NCBI GenBank assembly: GCA_031554725.1
Contig: JAVBUZ010000058.1
Coordinates: forward strand, 1-64,000
Length of the DNA stretch: 64,000 nucleotides
Direction: 5' to 3'
DNA from: JAVBUZ01 sp031554725
Lineage (GTDB): Bacteria > Bacillota > Clostridia > Lachnospirales > Lachnospiraceae
The position numbers were made by a program, and so were the translations under genes. The first letter of the stretch is position 1; the number at the start of each line of letters is the position of its first letter. The notes under the pieces were generated by a model. That model was not told the DNA's origin. It saw only the letters and a list, made by a program, of their open reading frames with translations, and did not search any database. Of the stretch, positions 44,182 to 53,738 are shown piece after piece.

Positions 44182-45769
44182 AAATTATAGTTGGATTCCC
44201 TATGTACTTTTGTTGGGAGTGTTAGGGATACTTGTGTTTCTAAATGTATTTTGCTTGGAGCATTGGTTAGATTCAGACATGGCAGCAGAAATGATTTTTT
44301 CTAAGCAGCTTGCAGAGGAAGGTAAGTTTCTTACCTCATCAGAATGGTACTACTCTTCAGAGTTTCGAGTATTATATACACAAATTTTGATGGTACCACT
44401 TTTTAAGCTGTGCTCAAGCTGGCATCTTATTAGAAGTATAACAAATATTGTTTTTTACCTACTTATGTTAGGCAGTTATTTTTATATGATAAAGCCGCTG
44501 AAAATAAAGAAAACCTGGGTGGCATTAACCTCAATCATTTTGGTACTACCATTTTCTGAAACATTGATGACGCATATGCAAATGGGAAATACGTATATGT
44601 CTCATGTAATAATAATATTCTTTAGTTTTGGTATGTTTCTGCGCTTGAGCATGAAAGAAGATAAAAGCAAATTATATAGACTGTGTTTAACAGCGGTATA
44701 TGTTTTACTGAGCATTGTATGTGGAATGTCAGGGGTAAGATATATGCTTGCTTTGTATTGCCCACTAGTAATAACGGCATTTGTTCTCCTCGTAAGGAGT
44801 CGGGAATTTTTAGTATTACGAAAGGAAATTTCTTGGGCAAATGCTAAAATGTTTTTTAAACAAAAAGGAATGACCTATTTTACTTATAGTATTTTAGGCG
44901 CTGTGATGGTGGTAATAGGTTATGGAATAAACATTGTGTGGATTGCCAAAAATTACTCTTTCCAGACATATGATACCATTGAATTCATCGGAATTTATAA
45001 GGGTATTTTTTTAGAACGGGTTCAGAATACCTTCGGAAGCTTAATGATGCTTTTAGGGTATATTTCCAATAAAAGTGTTTTATCCTTAAGAGGTTTGATT
45101 ACAATGATTTCCTTTGTGCTTATTGCACTTGGTGTTTTCGTTGTTAAGAGAAGTGGGGCATTGCTAAAAGATGAGGAACTTAAAAATGACGGAATGCTAA
45201 ATCGCAGGTTTGTGCAAGATTTTTTTGTGGTCTCTTTTCTTCTTAATACCTTTGTGTTTCTATTTACCACCAGTACTATTGTGGATAGATATTATATAAC
45301 CACGCTTATTTTTATCTTACCGTTACTAGCCAGCTTTTTTGATATGGAAAAGCTTGCTTTTGATAAAATTGTGATTGGAGTTATCTTTGTAGGATGTATG
45401 CTTTTAGCCACATCCAAGGTAGTATATTCTTTGATGACAGTGGATAAAAATCAAGATAAAGTGGGAGTGCTAACATTTTTAGAGGAAAACGACTACGATT
45501 TTGGCTATGCTACTTATTGGAATGCCAACATTATGACAGAGCTCTCAAATGGCGAAGTTGAGCTTGCCAATATTATTAATCCAGAGAGTATGGAGTATTT
45601 TAAATGGTCTAGTCCGAAAAAATATTATGAAGCGAATTATGAGGGAAAAGCAAGCTTTATCCTTTTAACAGCAGCGGAAATGGACTTGTACCAAGATAGT
45701 GAGAAGATTAAGGATGCTGAGCTCTTATATCAGGATTCTTATTATACGGTATTAGAATATGAAAATTAG
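44168..45769 (+). CDS. GT-C-like polytopic membrane protein
   Basis: This 533-residue protein has about eleven membrane segments. The first outside loop holds LEHWLDSDMAAEMIFSKQLAEEGKFL with the Asp-x-Asp pattern, then SEFRVLYTQILMVPLF. This is a common clostridial arrangement that I take as a GT-C-like loop. A C-terminal soluble portion (about 430-533) includes VLTFLEENDYDFGYATYWNANIMTELS, a small alpha/beta domain seen at the end of several proteins here. The start overlaps the previous gene and the stop overlaps the next one by 11 bases. The substrate is unknown. Confidence 0.7.
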   Translation: MKKTRNYSWIPYVLLLGVLGILVFLNVFCLEHWLDSDMAAEMIFSKQLAEEGKFLTSSEWYYSSEFRVLYTQILMVPLFKLCSSWHLIRSITNIVFYLLMLGSYFYMIKPLKIKKTWVALTSIILVLPFSETLMTHMQMGNTYMSHVIIIFFSFGMFLRLSMKEDKSKLYRLCLTAVYVLLSIVCGMSGVRYMLALYCPLVITAFVLLVRSREFLVLRKEISWANAKMFFKQKGMTYFTYSILGAVMVVIGYGINIVWIAKNYSFQTYDTIEFIGIYKGIFLERVQNTFGSLMMLLGYISNKSVLSLRGLITMISFVLIALGVFVVKRSGALLKDEELKNDGMLNRRFVQDFFVVSFLLNTFVFLFTTSTIVDRYYITTLIFILPLLASFFDMEKLAFDKIVIGVIFVGCMLLATSKVVYSLMTVDKNQDKVGVLTFLEENDYDFGYATYWNANIMTELSNGEVELANIINPESMEYFKWSSPKKYYEANYEGKASFILLTAAEMDLYQDSEKIKDAELLYQDSYYTVLEYEN

Positions 45770-47468
45770 AAACAAGCTATATGCTTGTCTAGGCAAAATA
45801 AAAAGCTATAAATGGGAGCTTGCAGCTTTGGCATTGGTGATGGTAATGCTAAGCTTTTTTGTTTCCCAAAAAGAAGGCTATCATATGGATGAATTGCTTT
45901 CTTTTGAACTTTCTAATGCAGAGTATAACCCTTGGATTGTACCAACTCAGCCTCAGGGGCGTTTGGCAAAGTTTGTGCAGGAAGAGATTGATGGCGAGAC
46001 GATAGCAGAAACTTATAAAAATATTTTTGCAGTTGTGAAAGATGTAGTAGAAAATAAAGGTGGTAGTTTAATTGCTAACTATAGGGCTGATATCTATGAT
46101 GAGCCGATTTGGATAAATAGGAAGCAGTTTACAGAATATATTACGGTAGATAAAACGGACGACTTTAACTATCTTTCGGTATATTTCAACGTCAAGGATG
46201 ACAATCACCCACCAATACATTTTATGCTTTTACATACGGTGTCATCTTTGTTTAAAGAAAAAATTAACCCTTGGATGGGGTGTATTATTAATATGCTTGC
46301 CATTTTAGGCTGCAGCATCTTACTAATGAAGATATGTAATCTTTTAGGGTTTGAAAAGCGATATGGCATAATGGCAGTGCTACTGTATGGCATGTCTTCG
46401 GGTGGAGTAGCGACTACTTTGCTAATCCGTATGTATGGTGTTATGACCTTGTTTTGTGTGTGGGCACTATACCTGCATTTAAAGAAATGGAAAAGTGATA
46501 ACTGGAAAAAAGAAAACAAGCTACTTGCGATAGTTACAGTGCTTGGATTTTTGACACAGTATTTTTTCTTGTTCTATATTCTTGCTTTAGCCGCAATAAC
46601 GGTAATTTGCCTTTGCGCTACGAAGAAAAGAAAAGAAATCTTTTATTATATTCGCACCATGCTTATAGCGGCAATCATCGGTGTGTGCGCATTTCCTTTT
46701 GCTATTTCGGATGTGTTGTTTAGCGGAAGAGGGGTAGAGGCAATCGACAATTTGAAAGAAGGCTTTCATGGATATGGAGAGCGTTTAGCTAGCTTTGGTA
46801 AGGTTCTAGTACAAAGCATGCCTGGTGGAATTGTGGGAGCTGTTTTGGCAATTGGCTTGCTAGTTTTTTGGATATATCGAATCATATCGAAAAAGGAGCA
46901 AAAGAACACAACGGATATTGTTGTATGGATGATGCTAGGTGTTCCCTTTGTAATTTACTTTTTATTGGCAGCTAAAATGTCACCTTATATTGTAGATAGG
47001 TATATTATGCCGATATTCCCTGTGATGACGCTACTGATTGTTTGTATTTATGAGAGATGTAGCTTAAGCATAAGAGGAGGGCTACTAATAGCTCTGTGCT
47101 TGGGGATTTTTACGGGACTTGCTTATAATGGTGAATACTTATTTAAGGGATATGCGGCTCAGGAACAGGTATCTAGAGAGTATGAGAGTTTGCCATGTGT
47201 TTGTGTTTATGAAGGATATGGTTTCTATAAAAACCTGATGGAATTTACAAACTATGAGGAAACCCTTTTGGTAACCTTTGATGAGCTAAAACAGCGAAAT
47301 GAAGATGCGGTAATAGATGAAAATAATCAGGTGATAGTGCTAGTAAAAGGCGAAATAGATAAAAACCTATTAGCCCAGTTGCTTACAGAAAAATATAGTT
47401 ATCAGGTGACAAAAGAGTTAATAGCAGACGGCGTTCATGGGGATAGTGTATGGCTTTGTGAAAGGTGA
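45759..47468 (+). CDS. GT-C-type membrane protein (PMT_2/GT39-like)
   Basis: This 569-residue protein has about eleven membrane segments. The first outside loop starts with GYHMDELLSFELSNAEYNPW (acidic motif) and continues for about 100 residues. It ends with DDNHPPIHFMLLHTVSSLF, a motif typical of PMT_2-type GT-C transferases. LLIRMYGVMTLFCVWALYLHL follows. A C-terminal soluble tail (about 480-569) resembles that of the preceding gene. The start lies inside the end of the preceding ORF. A strong promoter follows 10 bases after its stop, so this gene ends a transcription block. Confidence 0.78.
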   Translation: MKIRNKLYACLGKIKSYKWELAALALVMVMLSFFVSQKEGYHMDELLSFELSNAEYNPWIVPTQPQGRLAKFVQEEIDGETIAETYKNIFAVVKDVVENKGGSLIANYRADIYDEPIWINRKQFTEYITVDKTDDFNYLSVYFNVKDDNHPPIHFMLLHTVSSLFKEKINPWMGCIINMLAILGCSILLMKICNLLGFEKRYGIMAVLLYGMSSGGVATTLLIRMYGVMTLFCVWALYLHLKKWKSDNWKKENKLLAIVTVLGFLTQYFFLFYILALAAITVICLCATKKRKEIFYYIRTMLIAAIIGVCAFPFAISDVLFSGRGVEAIDNLKEGFHGYGERLASFGKVLVQSMPGGIVGAVLAIGLLVFWIYRIISKKEQKNTTDIVVWMMLGVPFVIYFLLAAKMSPYIVDRYIMPIFPVMTLLIVCIYERCSLSIRGGLLIALCLGIFTGLAYNGEYLFKGYAAQEQVSREYESLPCVCVYEGYGFYKNLMEFTNYEETLLVTFDELKQRNEDAVIDENNQVIVLVKGEIDKNLLAQLLTEKYSYQVTKELIADGVHGDSVWLCER

Positions 47469-47476
47469 TAAAATAT

Positions 47477-47505
47477 TTGGCATTTTAAGCGTATGATGTT
47501 ATAAT
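47477..47505 (+). promoter_or_regulatory. Strong promoter of the pseB unit
   Basis: TTGGCA (47477-47482), 17 bases and TATAAT (47500-47505) with an upstream TG are the best sigma-A match in the window. It marks the start of a new transcription unit after the string of membrane-protein genes. Confidence 0.85.
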
Positions 47506-47567
47506 GTAGTTTGTTGAAAATAATGTAAAAAAGATTTATATGTGTATAGAAAGGCATGGACAATATT

Positions 47568-48563
47568 ATGTTAAATGATAAAGCAATTTTAATTACTGGA
47601 GGAACTGGTTCTTTTGGTAAGGCGTTTACAAAATATGTTTTGGCGCATTACAATCCTAAAAAAATTATTATTTATTCTCGTGATGAGTTTAAACAGTTTC
47701 ATATGCAAAATGAATTTAAAGAATATGCAGACAAGCTTCGTTTCTTTATTGGGGATGTTCGTGATAAAGAAAGATTAACAAGAGCGTTTGACGGTGTGGA
47801 TTATGTTATACATGCAGCGGCATTAAAACAGGTGCCAGCCTGTGAGTATAATCCAGCAGAAGCAATTAAAACAAACATTAATGGAGCGCAGAATGTTATT
47901 GATGCAGCCTTAGATACAGGAGTTAAGAAGGTAGTGGCACTGTCTACAGACAAGGCAGTTAACCCAGTTAACTTATATGGTGGAACAAAGCTAGTTTCTG
48001 ATAAACTCTTTATTGCAGCCAATGCTTATGCAGGTAGTAAAGATGTTAATTTTTCAATTGTTCGTTATGGAAATGTAGCAGGAAGTCGTGGTTCTGTAAT
48101 TCCATTTTTCCAGAACTTATTAAATCAAAACAAAACAGAGCTACCAATTACAGATTATAGAATGACTCGTTTTTGGATAAGCCTAGAAGAAGGCGTTGAG
48201 CTTGTAATTAAGGCTCTTGAAGAAGCAAAAGGCGGGGAAACCTTTATTTCTAAAATACCTTCTTTCAAAGTGACAGATTTAGCAAAAGCAATGTGCCCAG
48301 AATGCACAATGCCTGAAGTCGGTATTCGTGAAGGCGAAAAATTACATGAAGTGATGGTAACAGTGGAAGATTCACTTACTACTTACGAGTATGATAAGCA
48401 TTTTATTGTATATCCACAAATGGTATGGAGCGAACATAGAAAGACTCAGCCAACAGGCAAGAAAGTTTCAGAAGGATTTTCTTATAGCTCAGATAATAAT
48501 ACGCAGTGGCTATCAGTAGAAGAGATAAGAGAACTTTTAAAGAATGTAAATTTGGAAAAATAG
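47568..48563 (+). CDS. pseB: UDP-GlcNAc 4,6-dehydratase (inverting)
   Basis: This soluble SDR of 331 residues is of the short FlaA1/PseB type. It has the cofactor motif TGGTGSFGKAF, RDEFKQFHM, the region HAAALKQVPACEYNP, the catalytic STDKAVNPVNLYGGTK with Tyr-x3-Lys, and RYGNVAGSRGSVIP. It converts UDP-GlcNAc to UDP-4-keto-6-deoxy-L-IdoNAc, the first step of pseudaminic acid synthesis. ATG 47568 matches the usual family start and lies 13 bases from GAAAGG; ATG 47556 is too close to that site. It is followed by an intrinsic terminator. The next enzyme, PseC, lies 12 kb away on the other strand. Confidence 0.93.
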   Translation: MLNDKAILITGGTGSFGKAFTKYVLAHYNPKKIIIYSRDEFKQFHMQNEFKEYADKLRFFIGDVRDKERLTRAFDGVDYVIHAAALKQVPACEYNPAEAIKTNINGAQNVIDAALDTGVKKVVALSTDKAVNPVNLYGGTKLVSDKLFIAANAYAGSKDVNFSIVRYGNVAGSRGSVIPFFQNLLNQNKTELPITDYRMTRFWISLEEGVELVIKALEEAKGGETFISKIPSFKVTDLAKAMCPECTMPEVGIREGEKLHEVMVTVEDSLTTYEYDKHFIVYPQMVWSEHRKTQPTGKKVSEGFSYSSDNNTQWLSVEEIRELLKNVNLEK

Positions 48564-48574
48564 TAGATAAAGCG

Positions 48575-48607
48575 AGGGGTAACCGAAAAACGGGTGCCCT
48601 TGTTTTA
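48575..48607 (+). terminator. Intrinsic terminator after pseB
   Basis: The stem AGGGGTA.CCG / CGG.TGCCCTT with an AAAAA loop and one mismatch is followed by TGTTTTA. It makes pseB a short unit and implies that the fucokinase gene has a separate promoter or depends on read-through. Confidence 0.75.
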
Positions 48608-48633
48608 TATAATGGGAATTGTAAGGAGAATAT

Positions 48634-51621
48634 ATGCAACGTTTATTTCTACAACAAAGCTATATTGACTGCTATGAAGCGTATGAAAAAAGTTTACAAA
48701 AAGAATCTTTTATTAAGTGGGATTATGTAGTGTTAACAGCTTCTAATGAGGAACAAGCTGAAACATATCGTGAACAAATAAAGTATCGCATTTTAAATAA
48801 ATGTCTACCTGAAGATACAAAGTATGTGGTGCTTTCTGATCCAGACGGCAAACGCGTGGGCTCAGGTGGAGCAACTTTGAATGTGCTAAAATATATAGCG
48901 ACTGAGGAAAATTTGGAGGCTTGCGTTAACCCATTTTGTGGTCAAAGAATACTTGTAATACATTCAGGTGGTGACAGTAAACGTGTTCCCCAGTATAGTG
49001 CTTGTGGAAAACTGTTTTCTCCAGTACCTAGAGAATTGCCAGATGGCAGAGCCTCGACGCTTTTTGACGAGTTTATTATTGGAATGTCAGGTGTGGCAGG
49101 TAGGCTAAAAGAGGGCATGCTAGTGTTGTCGGGAGATGTACTACTATTATTTAATCCTTTACAAATAGATTTTACGTTTCAAGGTGCGGCAGCGTTGTCA
49201 ATCAAGGAGAAGGTAAGCATTGGAAAGAACCATGGTGTGTTTCTAAATGATGGAAACGATCACGTAGCCAGATTCTTGCATAAACAATCGGAAGAAACCT
49301 TAAGTCAGATGGGTGCAACAAATGCGACTGGTATGGTAGATTTAGACACTGGTGCGGTGGCATTAGACGCTGAACTTTTAAAGGATTTATATTCTCTGAT
49401 ATCCAGCCAAGGAGAGTTCTCAAAAGAAAAATTTGATATGTTTGTAAATGAAAAGGCTCGTATCAGCTTTTACGGAGATTTTTTATTTCCTCTTGCCAGT
49501 GAAGCAACAAAAGAAGCATATTTTATGGAGGCAGCAGAGGGAGAGGCTTGTGAAGAATTAATGCAGTGCCGAGAAGAGATTTGGAAGGTTCTGAGTGCAC
49601 ATCAAATGAGGCTAATTAGTTTATCACCAGCAGAATTTATTCACTTTGGAACCACCTTAGAGCTACAGCAGTTAGTGACCAAAGAAGTGGAAGAATATGG
49701 CTTCTTGGGGTGGAAAAAGCGAGTTTTAACCAATGCAGATTCTAACAAATACGCAGTTTATAATAGTATGATTGAAAAAACAACCCTTATTGGTGAGGGT
49801 GCATATATAGAGAATAGCGTTATCGGCAGTGGTGTGCGAGTTGGCTTAGGAAGTATTATTTCAGGAGTAGAGCTGAAGAACAGGGGAGGCCAAGAAGTAA
49901 TCATTCCTTCAGAGATAGTTTTACACGGTTTACAGCTAAAGGATGGAAGCTTTGTAGTAAGAGTATATGGAGTCAAAGACAACCCCAAAGATAAATGCAG
50001 TGAGTGCTTGTCGGCATCTATGGTAAACCAGCTAGTAGAGGATGTTTCCTTGTGGGAGGCAAAAATTTATCCAATCTGTGATAGCTGGGAAAAAGCTGTG
50101 GAAGCGGCTCTTGTTACCTATCGAATGATGAAGGGCGGTGCTTCGGTAGAAGAAAAAGAGTGGTGGAAAAAACAGGAGAAGACGAGCTTACAGGCTAGCT
50201 TTAACCAAGCGGATACTGGAGCCTTTTTGGCGTGGGTTCATGAGTTAGAAGAAGAAATCAGAATTAGAAGATTTGCGGAAGAGCTTAGAAACCAAAAACA
50301 ATGGAGCGAAGCGGTTCTTAATTTAGGAAAGATGGGCATTACCGATAAGCAAAAGGAAATGCTACTAAGAATTGCTGATGAATCCGATTTTTCCTTGAAA
50401 ATCAGAATTTACTATGCGTTGATGCAATATGAAAAAGACAGAGGTCTCGATTTTGATAAGTATGAAAGCCTTTGTTTTGGGACAATAGGTAAAGAGATTG
50501 ATAATAGCCTTGTTAATAATATTGGTCTAGTTGAAACTAAGAAAATAGCAAAGGAAGAGGTCAAAGTAGAGCTACCAGTACGTGTTAATTGGGGTGGTGG
50601 ATGGTCCGATACCCCTCCTCACTGTATGGAACAAGGCGGAACTGTTTTGAACGCAGCAATAAAACTGAATGGTATATATCCAGTACAGGTAGTTGCAAAG
50701 AAGCTTTCAGAATACAAGCTTGAAGTGGCAAGCGAAGATGTGGGTGCGTATGGAGAAATCCTTACGGTGGAAGAGCTAAGAGACTGTCATAACCCATATG
50801 ATTCCTTTGCTCTGCATAAAGCAGCTTTAATCGCTTGTGGTTTGGTTCCAGAAGAAGGTGGAAAGCTTGAAGAAATCCTGGAGCAGCTTGGAGGTGGAAT
50901 TTTCCTTTCCACGCAAGTAATTGGAATACCAAAAGGCTCAGGCTTGGGAACGAGTAGTATTTTAGCAGGCGCATGTGTAAAAGCTATTTTTGAGCTGCTA
51001 GGAGAAAATATTGCGCAGGATAAGATTTATGATATTGTTCTGAACATGGAACAAATTATGAGCACTGGTGGCGGTTGGCAGGATCAAGTCGGCGGAATTG
51101 TGCCTGGCATAAAGTTTATTACCTCAAAGCCAGGAGCTAGACAAATTCTAAAGGTAGAAAATATAGAGGTTCCCAAACAAGCGATGGAGGAGCTACAAGA
51201 AAGATTTGCGCTAATATACACTGGGCAAAGAAGATTGGCACGAAATCTATTAAGAGATGTTGTCGGTAATTACATTGGTGCACGCCCTGAGTCATTAGCG
51301 GCTTTGTTTAGGATGCAGCGCCTTGCAGCACTTATGCGTTTTGAATTGGAAAAAGGAAACATTGATGAGCTGGCGAAACTTTTTAATGAGCACTGGGAAC
51401 TATCCAAGCAATTGGATGCTGGATCTACGAATACTTGTATAGAACAGATCTTTATGGTTTGCGAAGATCTTATAGATGGAAGGTTTATTGCAGGAGCTGG
51501 CGGTGGCGGGTTTTTGCAGGTTATTTTGAAAAAAGGTATTTCGAAGCAGCAGTTAAAAAATCGTCTCAAGGAAGTATTTCAAGACAGTGGCGTAGATGCA
51601 TGGGATTGTGAAATTTGTTAA
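48634..51621 (+). CDS. fkp: Bifunctional fucokinase / GDP-L-fucose pyrophosphorylase
   Basis: This 995-residue salvage enzyme phosphorylates L-fucose and then couples it to GTP to form GDP-L-fucose. The N-terminal pyrophosphorylase half (about 1-420) has VLSDPDGKRVGSGGATLNVL and HSGGDSKRVPQYSACGKLF, both typical of fucose-1-phosphate guanylyltransferases, then a left-handed-helix-like stretch. The C-terminal GHMP kinase half (about 640-995) has RVNWGGGWSDTPP (Arg650), the phosphate loop IPKGSGLGTSSILAGA (near 767) and GAGGGGFLQVIL (near 955). It has the usual length for Fkp/FKGP proteins. A related heptose kinase/nucleotidyltransferase is less likely because those functions are normally on separate proteins. 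Confidence 0.9.
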   Translation: MQRLFLQQSYIDCYEAYEKSLQKESFIKWDYVVLTASNEEQAETYREQIKYRILNKCLPEDTKYVVLSDPDGKRVGSGGATLNVLKYIATEENLEACVNPFCGQRILVIHSGGDSKRVPQYSACGKLFSPVPRELPDGRASTLFDEFIIGMSGVAGRLKEGMLVLSGDVLLLFNPLQIDFTFQGAAALSIKEKVSIGKNHGVFLNDGNDHVARFLHKQSEETLSQMGATNATGMVDLDTGAVALDAELLKDLYSLISSQGEFSKEKFDMFVNEKARISFYGDFLFPLASEATKEAYFMEAAEGEACEELMQCREEIWKVLSAHQMRLISLSPAEFIHFGTTLELQQLVTKEVEEYGFLGWKKRVLTNADSNKYAVYNSMIEKTTLIGEGAYIENSVIGSGVRVGLGSIISGVELKNRGGQEVIIPSEIVLHGLQLKDGSFVVRVYGVKDNPKDKCSECLSASMVNQLVEDVSLWEAKIYPICDSWEKAVEAALVTYRMMKGGASVEEKEWWKKQEKTSLQASFNQADTGAFLAWVHELEEEIRIRRFAEELRNQKQWSEAVLNLGKMGITDKQKEMLLRIADESDFSLKIRIYYALMQYEKDRGLDFDKYESLCFGTIGKEIDNSLVNNIGLVETKKIAKEEVKVELPVRVNWGGGWSDTPPHCMEQGGTVLNAAIKLNGIYPVQVVAKKLSEYKLEVASEDVGAYGEILTVEELRDCHNPYDSFALHKAALIACGLVPEEGGKLEEILEQLGGGIFLSTQVIGIPKGSGLGTSSILAGACVKAIFELLGENIAQDKIYDIVLNMEQIMSTGGGWQDQVGGIVPGIKFITSKPGARQILKVENIEVPKQAMEELQERFALIYTGQRRLARNLLRDVVGNYIGARPESLAALFRMQRLAALMRFELEKGNIDELAKLFNEHWELSKQLDAGSTNTCIEQIFMVCEDLIDGRFIAGAGGGGFLQVILKKGISKQQLKNRLKEVFQDSGVDAWDCEIC

Positions 51622-51651
51622 TGATTATTTATCTAGAATGGAAATAAGTTT

Positions 51652-52785
51652 ATGAAAAAGCTAAAGGCGGATAAAATTATTATTGGTGCAGGTTTATATG
51701 GGCTATATGCGGCGCTATTTTGTGCAAAACGGGGACAGCAGGTAATCGTTTTGGAGCAGGAGAAAATGCCATTTTGTCGTGCAACCTATATCAATCAAGC
51801 AAGAGTGCATATGGGATATCATTACCCTAGGTCGATATCCACCGCACTAAAATCTGCGGGTTATTTTAAAAGATTTGTGGAAGACTATGGATTTTGTATA
51901 CACCAGGAATTTCAGCAGATTTATGCAACATCAGCCCATTTTTCGTGGACAGATGCGCAGGAGTTTAAAAAGTTTTGTAAGGCTGCAGATATTATGTGTA
52001 TGGAGCTTCCCGCAGATGCGTATTTTAAAGCAGGAATGTGCGATGGAGCCTTCTTGACTCAGGAATATACCTATGACGCCTTTATACTTAGGGATTATTT
52101 TGTGGAGCAGCTAAAAGCGTTTCCTAATGTGTCAATTGAATATGGAGTCGAGCTTGAGAAAATACAAGTATGTGGAGAGAATTATCTTGCGACTGCGAAA
52201 GAAGCACAATACGAGGCTCCCTTTGTACTCAATGCAACCTATGCGGCAGTAAATCATGTTCTAAATCTGCTGGAGGATGTGGAGGCAGATAAATTTGCAC
52301 TAAAGTATGAGCTGTGTGAAATCATATTATGTAAGGCAAGTGAAAAGCTAAATAATCTTGGACTTACAGTAATGGATGGGCCCTTCTTTTCTATTATGCC
52401 TTTCGGAAAGACTGGTTATCATTCTCTGACCTCAGTTACGTTTACACCTCATGAAACAGATTATCATGTAATACCGGAGTTTGAGTGCACGAAAAAGGTA
52501 GATGGAAATTGTAGGAAGAAGCAGTTAGGAAATTGCAATGAATGCTTATATAAGCCACAAAGTGCGTGGGAATATATGAATGCTTTGGCAAAGAAATATA
52601 TGCTCGAGGAGTATGGCTTTGAATATAAAGAGTCGTTATTTTCAATGAAACCGATTTTAAAGGCATCTGAAATTGATGATTCTAGGCCAACAGTTATAAA
52701 AGTAGCTTCAAATGCTCCGACATTTGTTAGTGTGCTTTCTGGAAAGATTAATACCGTATATGACTTAGACGAAATATTAATATAA
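51652..52785 (+). CDS. FAD-dependent oxidoreductase with a Cys cluster
   Basis: This 377-residue protein has an N-terminal FAD-binding motif (GAGLYGLYAALFCAKRG, then VLEQE) and a DAO-like substrate domain. A cysteine set lies at residues 279, 287, 295 and 298 (C-x7-C-x7-C-x2-C), which looks like a metal or Fe-S site and is unusual for DAO proteins. RVHMGYHYPRS after the first helix could contact the flavin. I do not recognise its substrate. It lies between the fucose-salvage gene and a tight run of glycosyltransferase genes, so a nucleotide-sugar or lipid-sugar oxidation is plausible but inferred only from context. Confidence 0.78.
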   Translation: MKKLKADKIIIGAGLYGLYAALFCAKRGQQVIVLEQEKMPFCRATYINQARVHMGYHYPRSISTALKSAGYFKRFVEDYGFCIHQEFQQIYATSAHFSWTDAQEFKKFCKAADIMCMELPADAYFKAGMCDGAFLTQEYTYDAFILRDYFVEQLKAFPNVSIEYGVELEKIQVCGENYLATAKEAQYEAPFVLNATYAAVNHVLNLLEDVEADKFALKYELCEIILCKASEKLNNLGLTVMDGPFFSIMPFGKTGYHSLTSVTFTPHETDYHVIPEFECTKKVDGNCRKKQLGNCNECLYKPQSAWEYMNALAKKYMLEEYGFEYKESLFSMKPILKASEIDDSRPTVIKVASNAPTFVSVLSGKINTVYDLDEILI

Positions 52786-52799
52786 AAATGGAGAAAAAT

Positions 52800-53738
52800 A
52801 TGAGGGAGAAGCAAAAGAATTTTATTTCCTGTGTAGTTTATTTGCACAATGAAGCTAATACAATAGAAAGATTTTTAGAAACTACCGTTCAAGTGTTAAA
52901 AGATAACTTTGAAAAGTATGAGATTATTTGTGTAAATGATGCTTCGGATGATGAAACCGTTGATAAGCTAAAAGAGTATTTAAAGAAGGAAGATAGCATT
53001 AAATCAATTAGTCTTGTTAACATGAGCTACTTTCAAGGAATTGAAGTGGCAATGAACGCAGGGCGTGATTTGGCTGTTGGTGATTTTGTCTTTGAGTTTG
53101 ATATGGTAAGTGTAGATTACGATGCGGATCTAATTATGAAGATATATTATAAAGCACTAGAAGGATATGACATTGTAGCGGCAACGCCTAAATATTTTAT
53201 TCCGCTTTCCTCCAAGTTATTTTATGCCGTATACAATTGGGGAAATAAGGCTTCTATGAAACTGCGCCAGGAACGTTTTCGCTTTGTATCAAGAAGAGCA
53301 ATTAATAGGGTGAATCAATTAAATACATATATCCCTTACCGAAAGGCGACATATGTAAAATGCGGACTTAGATTTATTTCCATAGACTATGACAATAAAC
53401 GCGGAGAACATAGAAATCGAAATAAGCAGGAAAGAGGTAGCAGAAATCTCTTGGCATTTGACTCTTTCATTATCTTTACCGATATTTTAGAACGGATTTC
53501 TTTGCTTTTATGTGTAGCATTTTTGATAGCTATGTTAGTAATGGCGGGATATGTAATCTGGTCAGTATTTAGTGCTGTTCGTCCAGTTGAAGGCTGGATG
53601 TCAATTATGGGATTAATTTCGTTTGGATTTTTTGGTGTATTTTTATTACTGACACTGATTTTAAAGTATTTGTCGGTTGTTCTAAATATCTCTTTTAAAA
53701 AACAACGATACGTTATTGAAGGAGTAGAGAAGCTATGA
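52800..53738 (+). CDS. Membrane-anchored GT2 (GtrB-like) with atypical metal motif
   Basis: This 312-residue protein has ISCVVYLHNEANTIERFL, VNDASDDETVDKL and two C-terminal transmembrane segments (about 225-255 and 265-295), as in GtrB-like enzymes. The usual metal motif DxDLQxPP is replaced by FEFDMVSVDYDADL, so the first Asp is Glu and the Pro pair is missing. It may therefore use a different donor or be catalytically altered. ATG 52800 has GGAG seven bases upstream; ATG 52788 lacks a site. It overlaps the next GT2 gene by four bases (ATGA), so the pair is coupled and may form a complex. Confidence 0.82.
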   Translation: MREKQKNFISCVVYLHNEANTIERFLETTVQVLKDNFEKYEIICVNDASDDETVDKLKEYLKKEDSIKSISLVNMSYFQGIEVAMNAGRDLAVGDFVFEFDMVSVDYDADLIMKIYYKALEGYDIVAATPKYFIPLSSKLFYAVYNWGNKASMKLRQERFRFVSRRAINRVNQLNTYIPYRKATYVKCGLRFISIDYDNKRGEHRNRNKQERGSRNLLAFDSFIIFTDILERISLLLCVAFLIAMLVMAGYVIWSVFSAVRPVEGWMSIMGLISFGFFGVFLLLTLILKYLSVVLNISFKKQRYVIEGVEKL

